From Methylovirgula sp. (lineage in GTDB: Bacteria > Pseudomonadota > Alphaproteobacteria > Rhizobiales > Beijerinckiaceae), in the NCBI RefSeq assembly GCF_037200945.1, contig NZ_JBBCGP010000001.1, forward strand, positions 124,001 through 188,000: a stretch of 64,000 nt of DNA, read 5' to 3'. A program made the translations under genes and the position numbers. The first letter of the stretch is position 1. Every line of letters begins with the position of its first letter. This document shows positions 41,425 through 50,585 of this stretch, one piece after another. Under the pieces are notes generated by a model, which saw nothing but the letters and a program-made list of their open reading frames with translations, was not told where the DNA came from and made no database searches.

Positions 41425-43349
41425 TCCTTCGCTGCGGGCGCCGTGACGGCCTTGGTCAACACGCGCGTAAGTCTGGCGGCAAAATCCGCGGCATTTGCCG
41501 GTTTCTCACCGTCAAGCAGACGGGCCTCGTCAAAAACGAGCCAGACGATATCGGCAAGCGCCGCCGGGTCGGCATGACCGACTTGCGCCGCGAGCGCCGC
41601 AATCAGCGGATGCGTTGGGTTGATTTCAAGGATCGGCTTGGCGACATCCTTCAACTGACCGTGCTCGGCGAGGATGCGTTCAAGCCGCCGATCGAAACCG
41701 TGTTCCGGCGCAATCAGGCAGGCCGGACTTTCGGACAATCGATCCGAGGCGCGCACGTCGGCCGCCACCCCTTCCAGTTCTTGCTTCATCAGCGCGAAGA
41801 GCGAGGCGAGCGCCGCTGACGGCGGCTCGGCCACCTTTTCCTCGTTGCCATCCAGCAGGGGGACGGCCTTGATATCGGCGGCGCCTTGCGAGACCGATTT
41901 GAACGGCTTGCCATCAAAACCCACCGCCGACGACACCCAGAAGGCATCGACCGGATCGCTGAGCAGCAGAACCTCGATCCCGCGGGCGCGGAAACCTTCG
42001 AGCTGCGGGCTCGCCGCCAGCGCCTTCAGATCGACGCCGTTGAGATAATAGATGGCGGTCTGGTTCGGACGCAGCGCGCCGACATAGGCAGCCAACGTGC
42101 GTTTGCCGTCGAGATCATTGGTCGAGGCGAAGCGCGCAAGCTTGAAGAGTGCGTCGCGCCGCTCGGAGTCTTCGTAAAGGCCCTCTTTCAGCACGGCGCC
42201 GAAATTCGTCCAGACCTTTGCGTAAGCGTCGGGGTCGCTCTCTTCGAGCTTCGTTAGTTCCTGCATCACGCGATTGGCGACAGCCTTCTTGATCGCGGCG
42301 AAGACGGGGCTCTGCTGGATCAACTCGCGCGACATATTGAGCGGCAGATCGGCGGAATCGACGACAATCCGCACGAAGCGCAGCCAGCTCGGCAACAGAT
42401 CCGCGTCGGCTGCGATGAGCACGTGGCGGACATAGAGTTTGCCGTGGCCCTTGCGCGAACTATCGAAGAGATCGAAGGGGCGCGAGCCGGGCACGAAGGC
42501 AAGCACCGTATATTCGTGACGGCCCTCGGCGCGCCAATGCAGCGTCAACGCGGGTTCGTCGAACTGGCCGGAAAGGTCGCGATAGAATTCGGTATATTCC
42601 AGCTCGGTCACCGCGCTTTTCGGCTTCGTCCAAAGCGCAGAACCTTCGGTGAGCCGGCGCGGCTCCTGGCCTGGCGCTTCGACAAGCGCGATCGGCACCG
42701 TGATCGCGCTCGAATGTTCGCGCAGGATATGCTCGACCTTATGCGGATCGAGATATTCGGCGGCCTCTTCCTTCAGGTGTAGGATTACGCGCGTCCCGCG
42801 TGCCGGAGCTTCGTCGAGCGGCAGCGGCGCGATCGTGAAAGCGCCCTTACCGTCGGAACTCCAAAGAAAGGCGTCGCCCGCACCCGCCTTGCGCGTTTCG
42901 ACATCGATGCGGCCGGCAACCATGAAGGCGGAATAAAAGCCAATGCCGAACTGGCCGATGAGGTCGCGCCCCGCCACGACCGTGTCCTTGGCCTGATCTT
43001 CCGGCGTCTCGGATTTCAGCCGGTCGAGAAAGGCACGCGTGCCGGAGCGGGCAATCGTCCCCAGCGATTGGGTCAGATCCTCTTCCGACATCCCGATCCC
43101 GTTGTCGGCAACGGTCAGAATCTTCGCGTCCTTGTCGAGGGTGACGGTAATAAGGAAATTGCCATCATCACCGGTCAGCGCCGGATTCGCGAGCGCCTCG
43201 TAGCGCAGCTTCTCGCAGGCATCGGCGCCGTTCGAGACGAGTTCGCGCAGGAAAATGTCGCGCTCGGAATAGACCGAGTGGACCATGAGATCGAGCAGAC
43301 GCGAGACATCGGCCTGAAATGCATGGGATTGGCTTTCCGCCGCCGCCAT
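41421..43349 (-). CDS. htpG: Molecular chaperone HtpG (Hsp90)
   Basis: This 642-residue dimeric ATP-dependent chaperone has the GHKL motifs in its N-terminal domain (RELVSNGADACEKLRYEAL; VADNGIGMS; GQFGIGFYSAFMV). The middle and dimerisation domains follow. GGAGG eight bases upstream fixes the start at 43349; the upstream in-frame ATG adds an unlikely leader. It is the first gene of an htpG-prmC unit. A candidate heat-shock promoter lies at 43392-43420, and an IS5 element begins only 10 bp beyond it. Confidence 0.97.
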   Translation of the reverse strand: MAAAESQSHAFQADVSRLLDLMVHSVYSERDIFLRELVSNGADACEKLRYEALANPALTGDDGNFLITVTLDKDAKILTVADNGIGMSEEDLTQSLGTIARSGTRAFLDRLKSETPEDQAKDTVVAGRDLIGQFGIGFYSAFMVAGRIDVETRKAGAGDAFLWSSDGKGAFTIAPLPLDEAPARGTRVILHLKEEAAEYLDPHKVEHILREHSSAITVPIALVEAPGQEPRRLTEGSALWTKPKSAVTELEYTEFYRDLSGQFDEPALTLHWRAEGRHEYTVLAFVPGSRPFDLFDSSRKGHGKLYVRHVLIAADADLLPSWLRFVRIVVDSADLPLNMSRELIQQSPVFAAIKKAVANRVMQELTKLEESDPDAYAKVWTNFGAVLKEGLYEDSERRDALFKLARFASTNDLDGKRTLAAYVGALRPNQTAIYYLNGVDLKALAASPQLEGFRARGIEVLLLSDPVDAFWVSSAVGFDGKPFKSVSQGAADIKAVPLLDGNEEKVAEPPSAALASLFALMKQELEGVAADVRASDRLSESPACLIAPEHGFDRRLERILAEHGQLKDVAKPILEINPTHPLIAALAAQVGHADPAALADIVWLVFDEARLLDGEKPANAADFAARLTRVLTKAVTAPAAKE

Positions 43350-43391
43350 TGTGCAACCTCCAAAATTCAGCTTGAGCGGGTTTGGCCGCAC

Positions 43392-43420
43392 ATATCGCCG
43401 CTCGGCAAGTCGAATTCAAG
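43392..43420 (-). promoter_or_regulatory. Candidate sigma-32-type promoter of htpG
   Basis: On the minus strand CTTGAA (43420-43415) is followed after 17 bp by CGATAT (43397-43392), about 43 bp before the htpG ATG. This fits the CTTGAA/CYATAT-like pattern of heat-shock promoters, and htpG is a classic RpoH target. Assignment is by pattern only. Confidence 0.5.
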
Positions 43421-43430
43421 GTGAACCTAG

Positions 43431-44600
43431 GAGACCTGTGCGCGGGCAGCCTTTATTATTGAATTAGCTGACTTTTGGCGTGGTTATCGTTGTTCCGCTT
43501 TTCGACCGCCGGACTGTTGTCCCGCTACAGCCGTTGAGCCTCGATTGAGGATGGTTTCTTGTGATCAAGCCTTTGATTCAAGCCTTTGATTCAAGCCTTG
43601 GCGGCGATCGTGAGCGTGCGTTTCATATTGTAGGCGATGGCGGTGAAATGGATTTGCACAGCAGCTTTGGCAAGTCCTCGCCATCGCATGCGTCAAAGAC
43701 CGTAGCTGCGTTTCCAGGTCCCGAAGATCTTCTCGATCCGCCCGCGGATGCGGTGAATGGGCCGGTTCCAGGCATGAAGGCGTGCCGATGTTTCGGCTTC
43801 GTCACGGCCCCACATGCCGGTGGCGACGATACGAGGCGTCCCGCCCTTCGCACGCACGGCCGCCGCGAAATGGCTTCCTCGATAAGCACTGTCGGCAAAC
43901 ACCTCGCCGGGATTGGCCGGCAGAGCATCGGGGCCAGCCCTGCCATCGTTGACATTGGCAGGCGTGACGGCAAGTTCCTCGACAAGGGCAGTATCGGCAT
44001 CGGCGCCGACATGGGCCTTGAAACCATGAACCGCCGGTCTGCCCTTGTGTTTGACCCAATGCGCTTCGCCGTCACCCTCGCTGGTCGAGGCAATGATCGT
44101 CGCATCGACAAGCGTGCCGGTCTTCACACGGACCGCCTTTGCCTTGAGCTGACGAGTGATTTCCTCGAACAGGATCCTGTCCAAGCCATGGCCAACAAGG
44201 GCCTTTCGGAAACGCACAAAAGCCGTGCGCTCGGGTGTCGGCTCCGAAACCGAAAATCCGCAGAAGCGTCGGAACGAGCCTCTGTCATCCAGCGCCTCGG
44301 CAAGCTTGACGTCTGACAAGTCGTACCAGATTGAAAGCAGCATCGCCTTGAACAACGACAGTGGCGGCCAGGCCGGCTCTCCCTTGGCAGCACAGGAAAT
44401 CACACGCAGGGCACAATCGATCGGCGTCCAGTCGATCAGTTCGACAAGATCATCCAGCGAGGAGCGTTGGTCGCGATCAGTGGCAAAACCAAATCTCTCC
44501 TGACCAATGCGCCGACGTGCCATCGCATTCCTCAATCCATTGTTCAGACCAATGGAATCATAAATGCCAACCCTCGTCCAGCGACCCGCGCACAGGTCTC
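43431..44600 (-). mobile_element. IS5-family insertion sequence, 1170 bp
   Basis: Perfect 16-bp terminal inverted repeats (GAGACCTGTGCGCGGG) bound the element. A 4-bp target repeat CTAG flanks it (43427-43430 and 44601-44604), typical of IS5. It carries one transposase gene on the minus strand, interrupted by a nonsense codon. It separates the htpG promoter region from the candidate RNA terminator at 44645. Confidence 0.92.
43591..44523 (-). pseudogene. IS5-family transposase with an in-frame nonsense codon
   Basis: The frame starts at 44523 (MARRRIGQERFGFATDRDQR) and runs to KRSYGL, where a TGA occurs at 43693-43695. Reading through it continues the same frame with the expected end (MRWRGLAKAAVQIHFTAIAY, then NMKRTLTIAAKA) to a stop at 43591. 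The full product would be about 310 residues with the DDE signatures TGTLVDATIIAST and VFADSAYRG. A CGA-to-TGA change would explain the stop. The loss removes about 33 C-terminal residues, including those after the last catalytic region. Confidence 0.88.
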
Positions 44601-44644
44601 CTAGAGCATCCGGCCGAGCCTTCAGGCAAGTCCACATCGCGGAT

Positions 44645-44682
44645 AAAAAAGAGCCGGCTGAAGCGCTGCTCCAGGCCGGCTC
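44645..44682 (-). terminator. Rho-independent terminator, minus strand
   Basis: On the minus strand a GAGCCGGC/GCCGGCTC stem with a partly paired loop is followed by TTTTTT. It is the strongest intrinsic terminator in the window. It ends whatever is transcribed from 44684 upward, since the only protein genes nearby face the other way or end at 45494. Confidence 0.85.
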
Positions 44683-44875
44683 AATATGTCGCCGCATCTC
44701 GAACGAGCAAGGGCCCTTACGCAATCCCAACGGGGGGCTGGGGGGGCTGACGAGTCCGCCGGAACAACACCGGGCCCTGGGCGACACAAGGAAGTCTCGG
44801 CCCGCATGGCGGCGGTGGCTGGGCTGCAAAAGGGCGAAACTGTGATTGAACAGGTCTCTCCGCGCCCCTAAGGTT
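44645..44875 (-). ncRNA. Candidate structured small RNA upstream of htpG
   Basis: No protein gene ends at the strong minus-strand terminator at 44645-44682, yet the region before it folds well. Segment 44780-44787 pairs with 44686-44693 (8 bp with one G-U), and inside it 44772-44778 pairs with 44710-44716 (GGGCCCT/AGGGCCC). A GC-rich apical region holds further short stems. A transcript of roughly 200-230 nt is inferred; the 5' end is a guess. It does not match what I know of RNase P, SRP or tmRNA. A 6S-like RNA is possible but not shown. Confidence 0.45.
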
Positions 44876-45043
44876 GATCAACAATATGCAACGTGTTCAA
44901 TGACTTGCATTACACGCGGCGAATGAACGACTTACCGCCGCAAGAAAAGTTGAGCACTGAGCTTAAGCGGCGCTTACGTCGTTACTCTCCTAGAACTTGC
45001 CGCCCTCGACGCTTTCCGCAATCATGGGGCGCGGAGGATTTGC

Positions 45044-45442
45044 ATGAGCATGGAGCCAACGGACGAAAATTACTTTGCGGCTCAAGTCGTGCCTCTCAGA
45101 CGCAACGACACCGCCGCTAGTCCCCGCCCTGCCCCACCGCCCGCGCAGGTCACTTTCAACCGGCAGGAACTGCGCGAAATTTTCGATCTTTACGGCCGTA
45201 TGGTCGCGGCCGGGGAATGGCGCGATTACGCGCTGGATTTCACTATCCAGAAAGCGGTTTTCTCGATCTATCGGCGGGCCGCCGAATTTCCGCTCTATCG
45301 AATCGAGAAAAACCCAAAAACGGCGCGCAAGCAGGGTGCCTATAGCGTCGTCACTGCGACCGGCCTGATCCTCAAGCGCGGGCACGAATTAAAGCCCGTC
45401 ATCAATGTGCTTGAGAAGAAGTTGAACCTCGTTTCAGGATGA
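45044..45442 (+). CDS. DUF2794 domain-containing protein
   Basis: The 132-residue protein has a disordered N-terminus followed by the DUF2794 core (VTFNRQELREIFDLYGRMVA; EWRDYALDFTIQKAVFSIYR; AEFPLYRIEKNPKTARKQGAY). The family is conserved across Alphaproteobacteria and has no established function. GCGGAGGA lies six bases before the ATG at 45044. A bidirectional terminator follows the stop. Confidence 0.93.
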   Translation: MSMEPTDENYFAAQVVPLRRNDTAASPRPAPPPAQVTFNRQELREIFDLYGRMVAAGEWRDYALDFTIQKAVFSIYRRAAEFPLYRIEKNPKTARKQGAYSVVTATGLILKRGHELKPVINVLEKKLNLVSG

Positions 45443-45445
45443 AAA

Positions 45446-45467
45446 AAGCCCCGCCGGAGCGGGGCTT
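45446..45467. terminator. Bidirectional intrinsic terminator
   Basis: A 9-bp stem (AAGCCCCGC/GCGGGGCTT) has the loop CGGA, with an A-run on the left and TTTCT on the right. It lies between the convergent DUF2794 and Bax-inhibitor genes and can serve both strands. Confidence 0.88.
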
Positions 45468-45493
45468 TCTATTAGGTCCTGTCCGCCGGACGC

Positions 45494-46276
45494 TTAGTTG
45501 TTGCGCGACCCGGTGAGCTGAAGCAACGCGGTGAAGATATTGATGAAGTCGAGATAGAGACGCAGCGCGCCATTGACCGACTTCTTCGCCATCGTCTCGG
45601 AATCGTCAGCGGTGTAATACATTTCCTTGATCGACTGCGTGTCATACGCCGTGAGGCCGGCGAAAATGATCACTGTCAGAATGCTCAGCGCGAACTGAAG
45701 GCCCGTGCTGTGCAGGAAGATGTTGACCACGCTTGCGATGATAAGGCCAAACAGACCCATCATCATGAACGAGCCCATCGCCGAGAGCGAGCGCGGCGTC
45801 GTGTAGCCGTAGAGGCTCAACGCGCCGAACGAAGCTGCGGTGATGAAGAACGCGCGGGCAATCGAGTTACCTGTGTAGACCAGCACGAGGGTCGAAAGCG
45901 ACAGGCCCATCGCTGCCGAGAACACGAAGAACAGCGCGCGCGCGGCCGAGGCCGCCATGCGGTTCAGCTGGAACGAGAAGAAGAATACCAGCGCGAGCGG
46001 CGCGAAGATGACGAGCCATTTCAGCGGGCTGAAATAGAGCGCCTGGCCAATCGACGTGAGATAGATATGGCCGAAGCGCGCGACCGCCTGCGACGGATCG
46101 TTCGTCACCGCGAGCATGTTGGCGCCATAGGCGATGAGGCCCGTGATGGCGAGGCCAATCACCATGTTGTTGTAAACACCGAGCATATAGGAGCGAAGGC
46201 CCTGGTCGATCTGGGCACGGCCGGCCTGTGGGACAGTCTGTCCCCAGCGGGCAGTGTTGCGGTCGAAGTCGGACAT
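45494..46276 (-). CDS. Bax inhibitor-1/YccA family membrane protein
   Basis: This 260-residue protein has seven predicted membrane segments (the first around residues 35-55, GVYNNMVIGLAITGLIAYGA). The conserved acidic C-terminal region TAYDTQSIKEMYY is part of the pH-sensing site of BI-1 relatives. Bacterial members such as YccA modulate FtsH proteolysis or act as calcium-leak channels; the role here is not determined. CGAGGAA precedes the ATG. Confidence 0.95.
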   Translation of the reverse strand: MSDFDRNTARWGQTVPQAGRAQIDQGLRSYMLGVYNNMVIGLAITGLIAYGANMLAVTNDPSQAVARFGHIYLTSIGQALYFSPLKWLVIFAPLALVFFFSFQLNRMAASAARALFFVFSAAMGLSLSTLVLVYTGNSIARAFFITAASFGALSLYGYTTPRSLSAMGSFMMMGLFGLIIASVVNIFLHSTGLQFALSILTVIIFAGLTAYDTQSIKEMYYTADDSETMAKKSVNGALRLYLDFINIFTALLQLTGSRNN

Positions 46277-46407
46277 TGTTTCCTCGTAAGTTAGGAGGTT
46301 GGATCACCTCCGGCCGCGGGCAAGGCCCAGCGGGAACATCGCCGATAATATGGCCCAGCGCGCGAACCCGTACAAGGCCAGCGGCGCGCTTTCGACCATG
46401 CCGAAAC

Positions 46408-48951
46408 CTATAAATTTCGTAAGAATTGGGCGGGTTTACGCCCCAAAATGCGCCATGTGCCAAGAACCCCGAAAGCAATCGCTGCAATAAGCGCGATAGC
46501 GGCAGCCTCGAAGGCACGCGGCCAAAGCCAGGCGAAATCCAGCTTCATGACGAAATGAACAATGGCAAACGCGGCGGCGCTGCCGGCGATGAGGCCGAAA
46601 AGCGCCGTCGCCGCGCCGATGATTCCAAATTCGCAGATCAGTGCGACGAGAAGCCGCCACCGCGTCGCGCCGAGGACTTTCAACACCACGACGTCGTAGA
46701 GCCGCGCGTGCTGCCCCGCCGCCAAAGCGCCGGCGAGAACCAGCGTCGCGGCCAGTAACGCGATCGCCGCCGCGCCGCGCACGGCCGCGGCCAATTCGTC
46801 GGCCACTTGCCGGACGGCGTCGAGCGCGTCTTTGACGCGCAGGCTGACGATATCCGGATAGGCCTTCGCAACGTCGCGCACGAGGCGCATAATCTGTGCG
46901 TCCGATGGCGGCGCGGCGAAGGTCAGCGTCGCGAGATTTGAATAGGGCGCGCCGGCGAATGCGCTGGGCGTGAAGACCAGGACAAAATTGATGCCGAGGT
47001 TTGTCCAATCGACTTTTCGCAAATTCGTAATCCGCGCCGCGATCTCCCGCCCAAGGACATTGACGCTGATCTCGTCGCCGATCTTGAGGCCGAGGCCTGC
47101 GGCAATATCCGACGCCATCGAAACCTCTGCCGGCCCGGCGTAATCTTTCGGCCACCAGGAACCCGCGACGAGTTTCGACCCCTCGGGCAGCGCAGCCGAA
47201 AACGTGATGCCGCGATCGCCCAGAAGTGCCCAGGCGCTCTCGCTGCTGACTTTCGCGTTTTCGGCGGCCACGCCGTTGAGCCGGACGATACGGCCGCGCA
47301 ACATCGGCACGAGTTCAAGTCTTCCCTGCGGCGCATGAGCTTCGACGAAGCCTCGGAAGTCGGGCGTTTGCGCCTTCTCGACGCCGAGAAAGAAGAAGTC
47401 AGGCGTCGCACCTGTCCGGCCGTGGCTGAAGAGCGTTTGCAGATTGCCATTGATGAGGGCGAGCGCCACGACCAATGTGAGCCCTAACCCGAGCGAGAGA
47501 ACGATGATCGGCGTCAGCGCGCCGGGGCGATGCAGATTGGCCAGCGCCAGCCGCAATTCGACATCCCGCGCGCGGATATGCCTCGCGCCAAACATGACAA
47601 GAGCCGCCGCGCCGCGCAGCAAGGCGAAAGCACCGAGTGACGCGATAATGAAGATCAGCGCCAGTTTGCGGTCGGGTGAGAAAATCACGACCGACAACGC
47701 GAGGCCGCCCGCCGCGAGGGCGAAAGCAAGAAGATAAAATCGCTTGAGCCGTGGTCTTTGTGGCGCGATCTCGTCGCGAAACAAGGCTGAAACCGGAAGA
47801 TCATGTACCCGGCCAAGTGGCAGCATTGCGAATGTCAAAACCGTCAACACGCCGTAGAGAAAACCCGCTCCGATTTCCAGCGGAAAGACCGCCGGCGCAA
47901 ACGGAAATGGCAGCAAAGTCCCGAAGGCCGCCGCCAACACAAACGGCAATGCCGCACCGGCCGCAATGCCGAGCACCATTCCAAGGCTGGCCATCGCCAT
48001 CACCTCGGCCAGCATCATAGAGAAGACGAAGACGCCCGAGGCGCCCAATGCTTTCAGCGTCGCGATGGTCGGCGTTTTGTGGTCAACGAAACTCGCGACC
48101 GCATTGGCAATACCGATGCCGCCGATCAGCAGCGCGCTAAGGCCGACGAGGATCAGGAATTGGCTAAAATGGTCGAGGTCGCGCGAAAATTCCGGCGCGA
48201 CATTTTTCCACGTCCGTATCTCAAAGCCGGCGGTTGGAAGCGCCTTGTTGACTTCGGCCTTCACATCGTTTGGCACTTCGCCGGGCCGCAACGACAGCCG
48301 GTAAAGCCAACGGACCAATGCGCCGGGCTGCAAAAGCTGCGTAGCCCGCAATGCAGCCTGTGACATCAGCACGCGTGGACCGAATACGATGCCCGCGGCG
48401 AGCTTATCCGGCTCGTTTGTCAAAATGGCGCGCACAGTGAAAGTCGCGGCGCCGATTGAAATTCGGTCGCCTAATTTGAGGTCAAGACGCGCCAGCAAGG
48501 TCGCGTCGGCGGCGACGCCATAGGCTCCATCGCGCAACTCGAAGGCGTCGGCAAGATTTTGCGCCGGGCGCAGGCCCAAAGTGCCACCGGTCGGATAGGC
48601 CTGATCGACAGCCTTGATCTCGACGAGCGCACTGTCGCCATCGGCACGCCGGGCCATCGCCCTTACCAGCGCGACGGACGCGACGTGCCCGTGCGAAGCC
48701 AAGACGCGAAGTTCGTCGCCCGTCGCCTCGCGCTGGACGAGATCGAAGGACATATCGCCGCCGAGAATGATACGGCCCTTTTCGACCAAGCCTTGCGCCA
48801 ACGAGCGCGTGATCGACCCCACGCCGACGATGGTCATCAGCCCAAGCGCGAGGTACGCCAGCAGAATGAGAAAGCCAGAGCGCGCGCCGCGTAAATCCCG
48901 CAACGCCAGGCGAAGGGCGAGCGACCAAGGGTATGCGGCAGAGACGGACAT
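46408..48951 (-). CDS. FtsX-like ABC transporter permease (YbbP/LolC type)
   Basis: This 847-residue permease has one membrane helix near the N-terminus, a large periplasmic MacB-PCD domain (about 45-240) and a three-helix FtsX block (about 255-380). A second membrane pair, a second periplasmic domain and a final FtsX block end the protein. This 10-TM layout is that of YbbP-type exporters that work with an ATPase and the TesA/TAP esterase. The matching ATPase and tesA genes are at 49869 and 50557. The PilZ-like gene between permease and ATPase is an unusual intruder. Confidence 0.93.
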   Translation of the reverse strand: MSVSAAYPWSLALRLALRDLRGARSGFLILLAYLALGLMTIVGVGSITRSLAQGLVEKGRIILGGDMSFDLVQREATGDELRVLASHGHVASVALVRAMARRADGDSALVEIKAVDQAYPTGGTLGLRPAQNLADAFELRDGAYGVAADATLLARLDLKLGDRISIGAATFTVRAILTNEPDKLAAGIVFGPRVLMSQAALRATQLLQPGALVRWLYRLSLRPGEVPNDVKAEVNKALPTAGFEIRTWKNVAPEFSRDLDHFSQFLILVGLSALLIGGIGIANAVASFVDHKTPTIATLKALGASGVFVFSMMLAEVMAMASLGMVLGIAAGAALPFVLAAAFGTLLPFPFAPAVFPLEIGAGFLYGVLTVLTFAMLPLGRVHDLPVSALFRDEIAPQRPRLKRFYLLAFALAAGGLALSVVIFSPDRKLALIFIIASLGAFALLRGAAALVMFGARHIRARDVELRLALANLHRPGALTPIIVLSLGLGLTLVVALALINGNLQTLFSHGRTGATPDFFFLGVEKAQTPDFRGFVEAHAPQGRLELVPMLRGRIVRLNGVAAENAKVSSESAWALLGDRGITFSAALPEGSKLVAGSWWPKDYAGPAEVSMASDIAAGLGLKIGDEISVNVLGREIAARITNLRKVDWTNLGINFVLVFTPSAFAGAPYSNLATLTFAAPPSDAQIMRLVRDVAKAYPDIVSLRVKDALDAVRQVADELAAAVRGAAAIALLAATLVLAGALAAGQHARLYDVVVLKVLGATRWRLLVALICEFGIIGAATALFGLIAGSAAAFAIVHFVMKLDFAWLWPRAFEAAAIALIAAIAFGVLGTWRILGRKPAQFLRNL

Positions 48952-48989
48952 GCCATCTGCCGTGCCATCTCTTTGTGGCGAAGTGGGGG

Positions 48990-49766
48990 TCAGCCGAAGG
49001 TCAGATGCTCGTGCAATTCGTCGAGCAATTCGTCGAACTCGACGGTGAAGCCACTTTCGAAGCTGCGTACCACGGTTCCCGCATAGGCGATCGCGCGGCC
49101 AAGGATCAGACGAGTCCCGGAGCGCTGAATTTGCGCCGTGCGCAGCGTCGCGACCTTATGCGAAAGCAACGCAATCTTTGCGTGGTACAAGCCAGTATCA
49201 GCATCGATCAGCTGATAGATGCAGGCCGGATTGCGCAAGGTAATGCGCGCCATCAGGCGATCAAGATTGCTCCGTTCCTCGTCCAGCGAACCAGCGGGCG
49301 TATAAAGCTCAGCCAGCTTGGCAACGAGCATTTCGTGATAAATGAGATCCGGCGCCATCGCGAAACCGGTCGCGGAGGCTGTGCTGACTGTGCCGCGGAC
49401 GAAACCGAAGAAATCGAGATCGAGGCCGACTTTCGTATTCGGCGTCAGGCTCGCGTCGGCCTCATTCCCCTCGTTATAAGCGACTTCGATCCGCTCCGGC
49501 TCGACGCGCTTCGTTTCGCAGGAAAGCTTCGCGCCGTTCGGGAGCGTACATTTTCCGGCGAAGGGACGCAGGCTCGGCCGAACGAGTCTGCCAACGGGCC
49601 GCCGCCGGTGATCGGCCAATACCCGCGCCGCCGGAGTCGTCTCACCAGACGTCGAGATCGGCACAGGCGCGTGAACTCGTTCCGGAGCGCGCGCTTGCGG
49701 CGTCGCGCCGGGGCTCACAAGACTCCAGATACTGAATTTGTGCGCAGACTTGGCGAACGAATCCAT
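48990..49766 (-). CDS. PilZ-like domain protein
   Basis: The 258-residue soluble protein has a low-complexity first 55 residues and two beta-rich stretches that look like PilZ folds. The first (GKCTLPNGAKLSCETKRVEP, ending TVSTASATGFAMAP) has the strand pattern of the family. The second is RITLRNPACIYQLIDADTG to FTVEF. The canonical RxxxR and D/NxSxxG c-di-GMP ligands are only partly recognisable, so binding is uncertain. It sits between the ABC permease and its ATPase in the same direction. Confidence 0.5.
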   Translation of the reverse strand: MDSFAKSAHKFSIWSLVSPGATPQARAPERVHAPVPISTSGETTPAARVLADHRRRPVGRLVRPSLRPFAGKCTLPNGAKLSCETKRVEPERIEVAYNEGNEADASLTPNTKVGLDLDFFGFVRGTVSTASATGFAMAPDLIYHEMLVAKLAELYTPAGSLDEERSNLDRLMARITLRNPACIYQLIDADTGLYHAKIALLSHKVATLRTAQIQRSGTRLILGRAIAYAGTVVRSFESGFTVEFDELLDELHEHLTFG

Positions 49767-49868
49767 TGCTTTTTAGCGCCGGCGAGAACATAACAATGCG
49801 CGCTTATGCACCCCAAGGCGTAATTTTTCGGTTAGTTTTTAGGTAAAGATGCATTTACCGATCGTTTA

Positions 49869-50585
49869 CTACGTTTGGGATGTGGCCTTTTCGAATTCCG
49901 GCCCGGCCGCCATTACGCGGCCCGACCTTAAACGCACGACGCGATCGCAGCGTTTGGCCAGACTTTGGTCATGCGTGACAAGAACGAGCGTCGCGCCACG
50001 CGCGCGTTGCAGGGCGAACAAAAGGTCTACGACGAGCGTCCCGTTCTCTTCGTCGAGATTGCCGGTCGGCTCATCGGCAATGAGGATCGACGGGTTGGGC
50101 GCCAGGGCACGCGCTAGCGCGACGCGCTGCTGTTCGCCGCCAGAGAGTTCGGCCGGATAATGATCAAAGCGCGCGGCGAGCCCCACCGCCGCGAGTTCAT
50201 CACGGGCGCGCACCTGGGCTCGCGCCTCTCCGGCGAGTTCGAGCGGCACGGCGACATTCTCCAGCGCGGTCATTGTCGGGATCAGATGAAAAGACTGGAA
50301 CACAATGCCGATCCGCGCGCCACGAAACCGTGCCAGCGCATCCTCGCTAAGTCCATCCAGAGTCACCCCATCGACAATCACGCTGCCGGAATCCGGGCGC
50401 TCAAGCCCGGCCATCGCCATCAGCAGCGTGGATTTGCCTGAACCGGACGGCCCTATAAGGCCCACGGCTTCGCCGCGCGCGATGGTCAAGGAGATGCTTT
50501 TCAGGATATGGACACGCGCCGCGCCGCGGCCGAGGCTCAAATCGACATTATCGAATATGATCGCCGCATTATCATCTTTCATCAT
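49869..50585 (-). CDS. ABC transporter ATPase (YbbA/LolD type)
   Basis: The 238-residue ATPase has Walker A GPSGSGKST, signature LSGGEQQRVALARALA, and Walker B ILIADEPTGNLDEENG, the pattern of the MacB/LolD/YbbA group. It pairs with the FtsX-like permease at 46408. The start is taken at 50585 (MMKDDNAAIIFDNV), with an alternative Met at 50582. Its 5' end overlaps that of the divergent tesA by about 29 bp if tesA starts at 50557. Confidence 0.95.
   Translation of the reverse strand: MMKDDNAAIIFDNVDLSLGRGAARVHILKSISLTIARGEAVGLIGPSGSGKSTLLMAMAGLERPDSGSVIVDGVTLDGLSEDALARFRGARIGIVFQSFHLIPTMTALENVAVPLELAGEARAQVRARDELAAVGLAARFDHYPAELSGGEQQRVALARALAPNPSILIADEPTGNLDEENGTLVVDLLFALQRARGATLVLVTHDQSLAKRCDRVVRLRSGRVMAAGPEFEKATSQT

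Noticed and set aside
44740..44790. Possible hammerhead-like core (CTGACGAG) on the plus strand
   Set aside because: The GAAA part of the core and the flanking stems are not found; the minus-strand fold with a terminator explains the region better.
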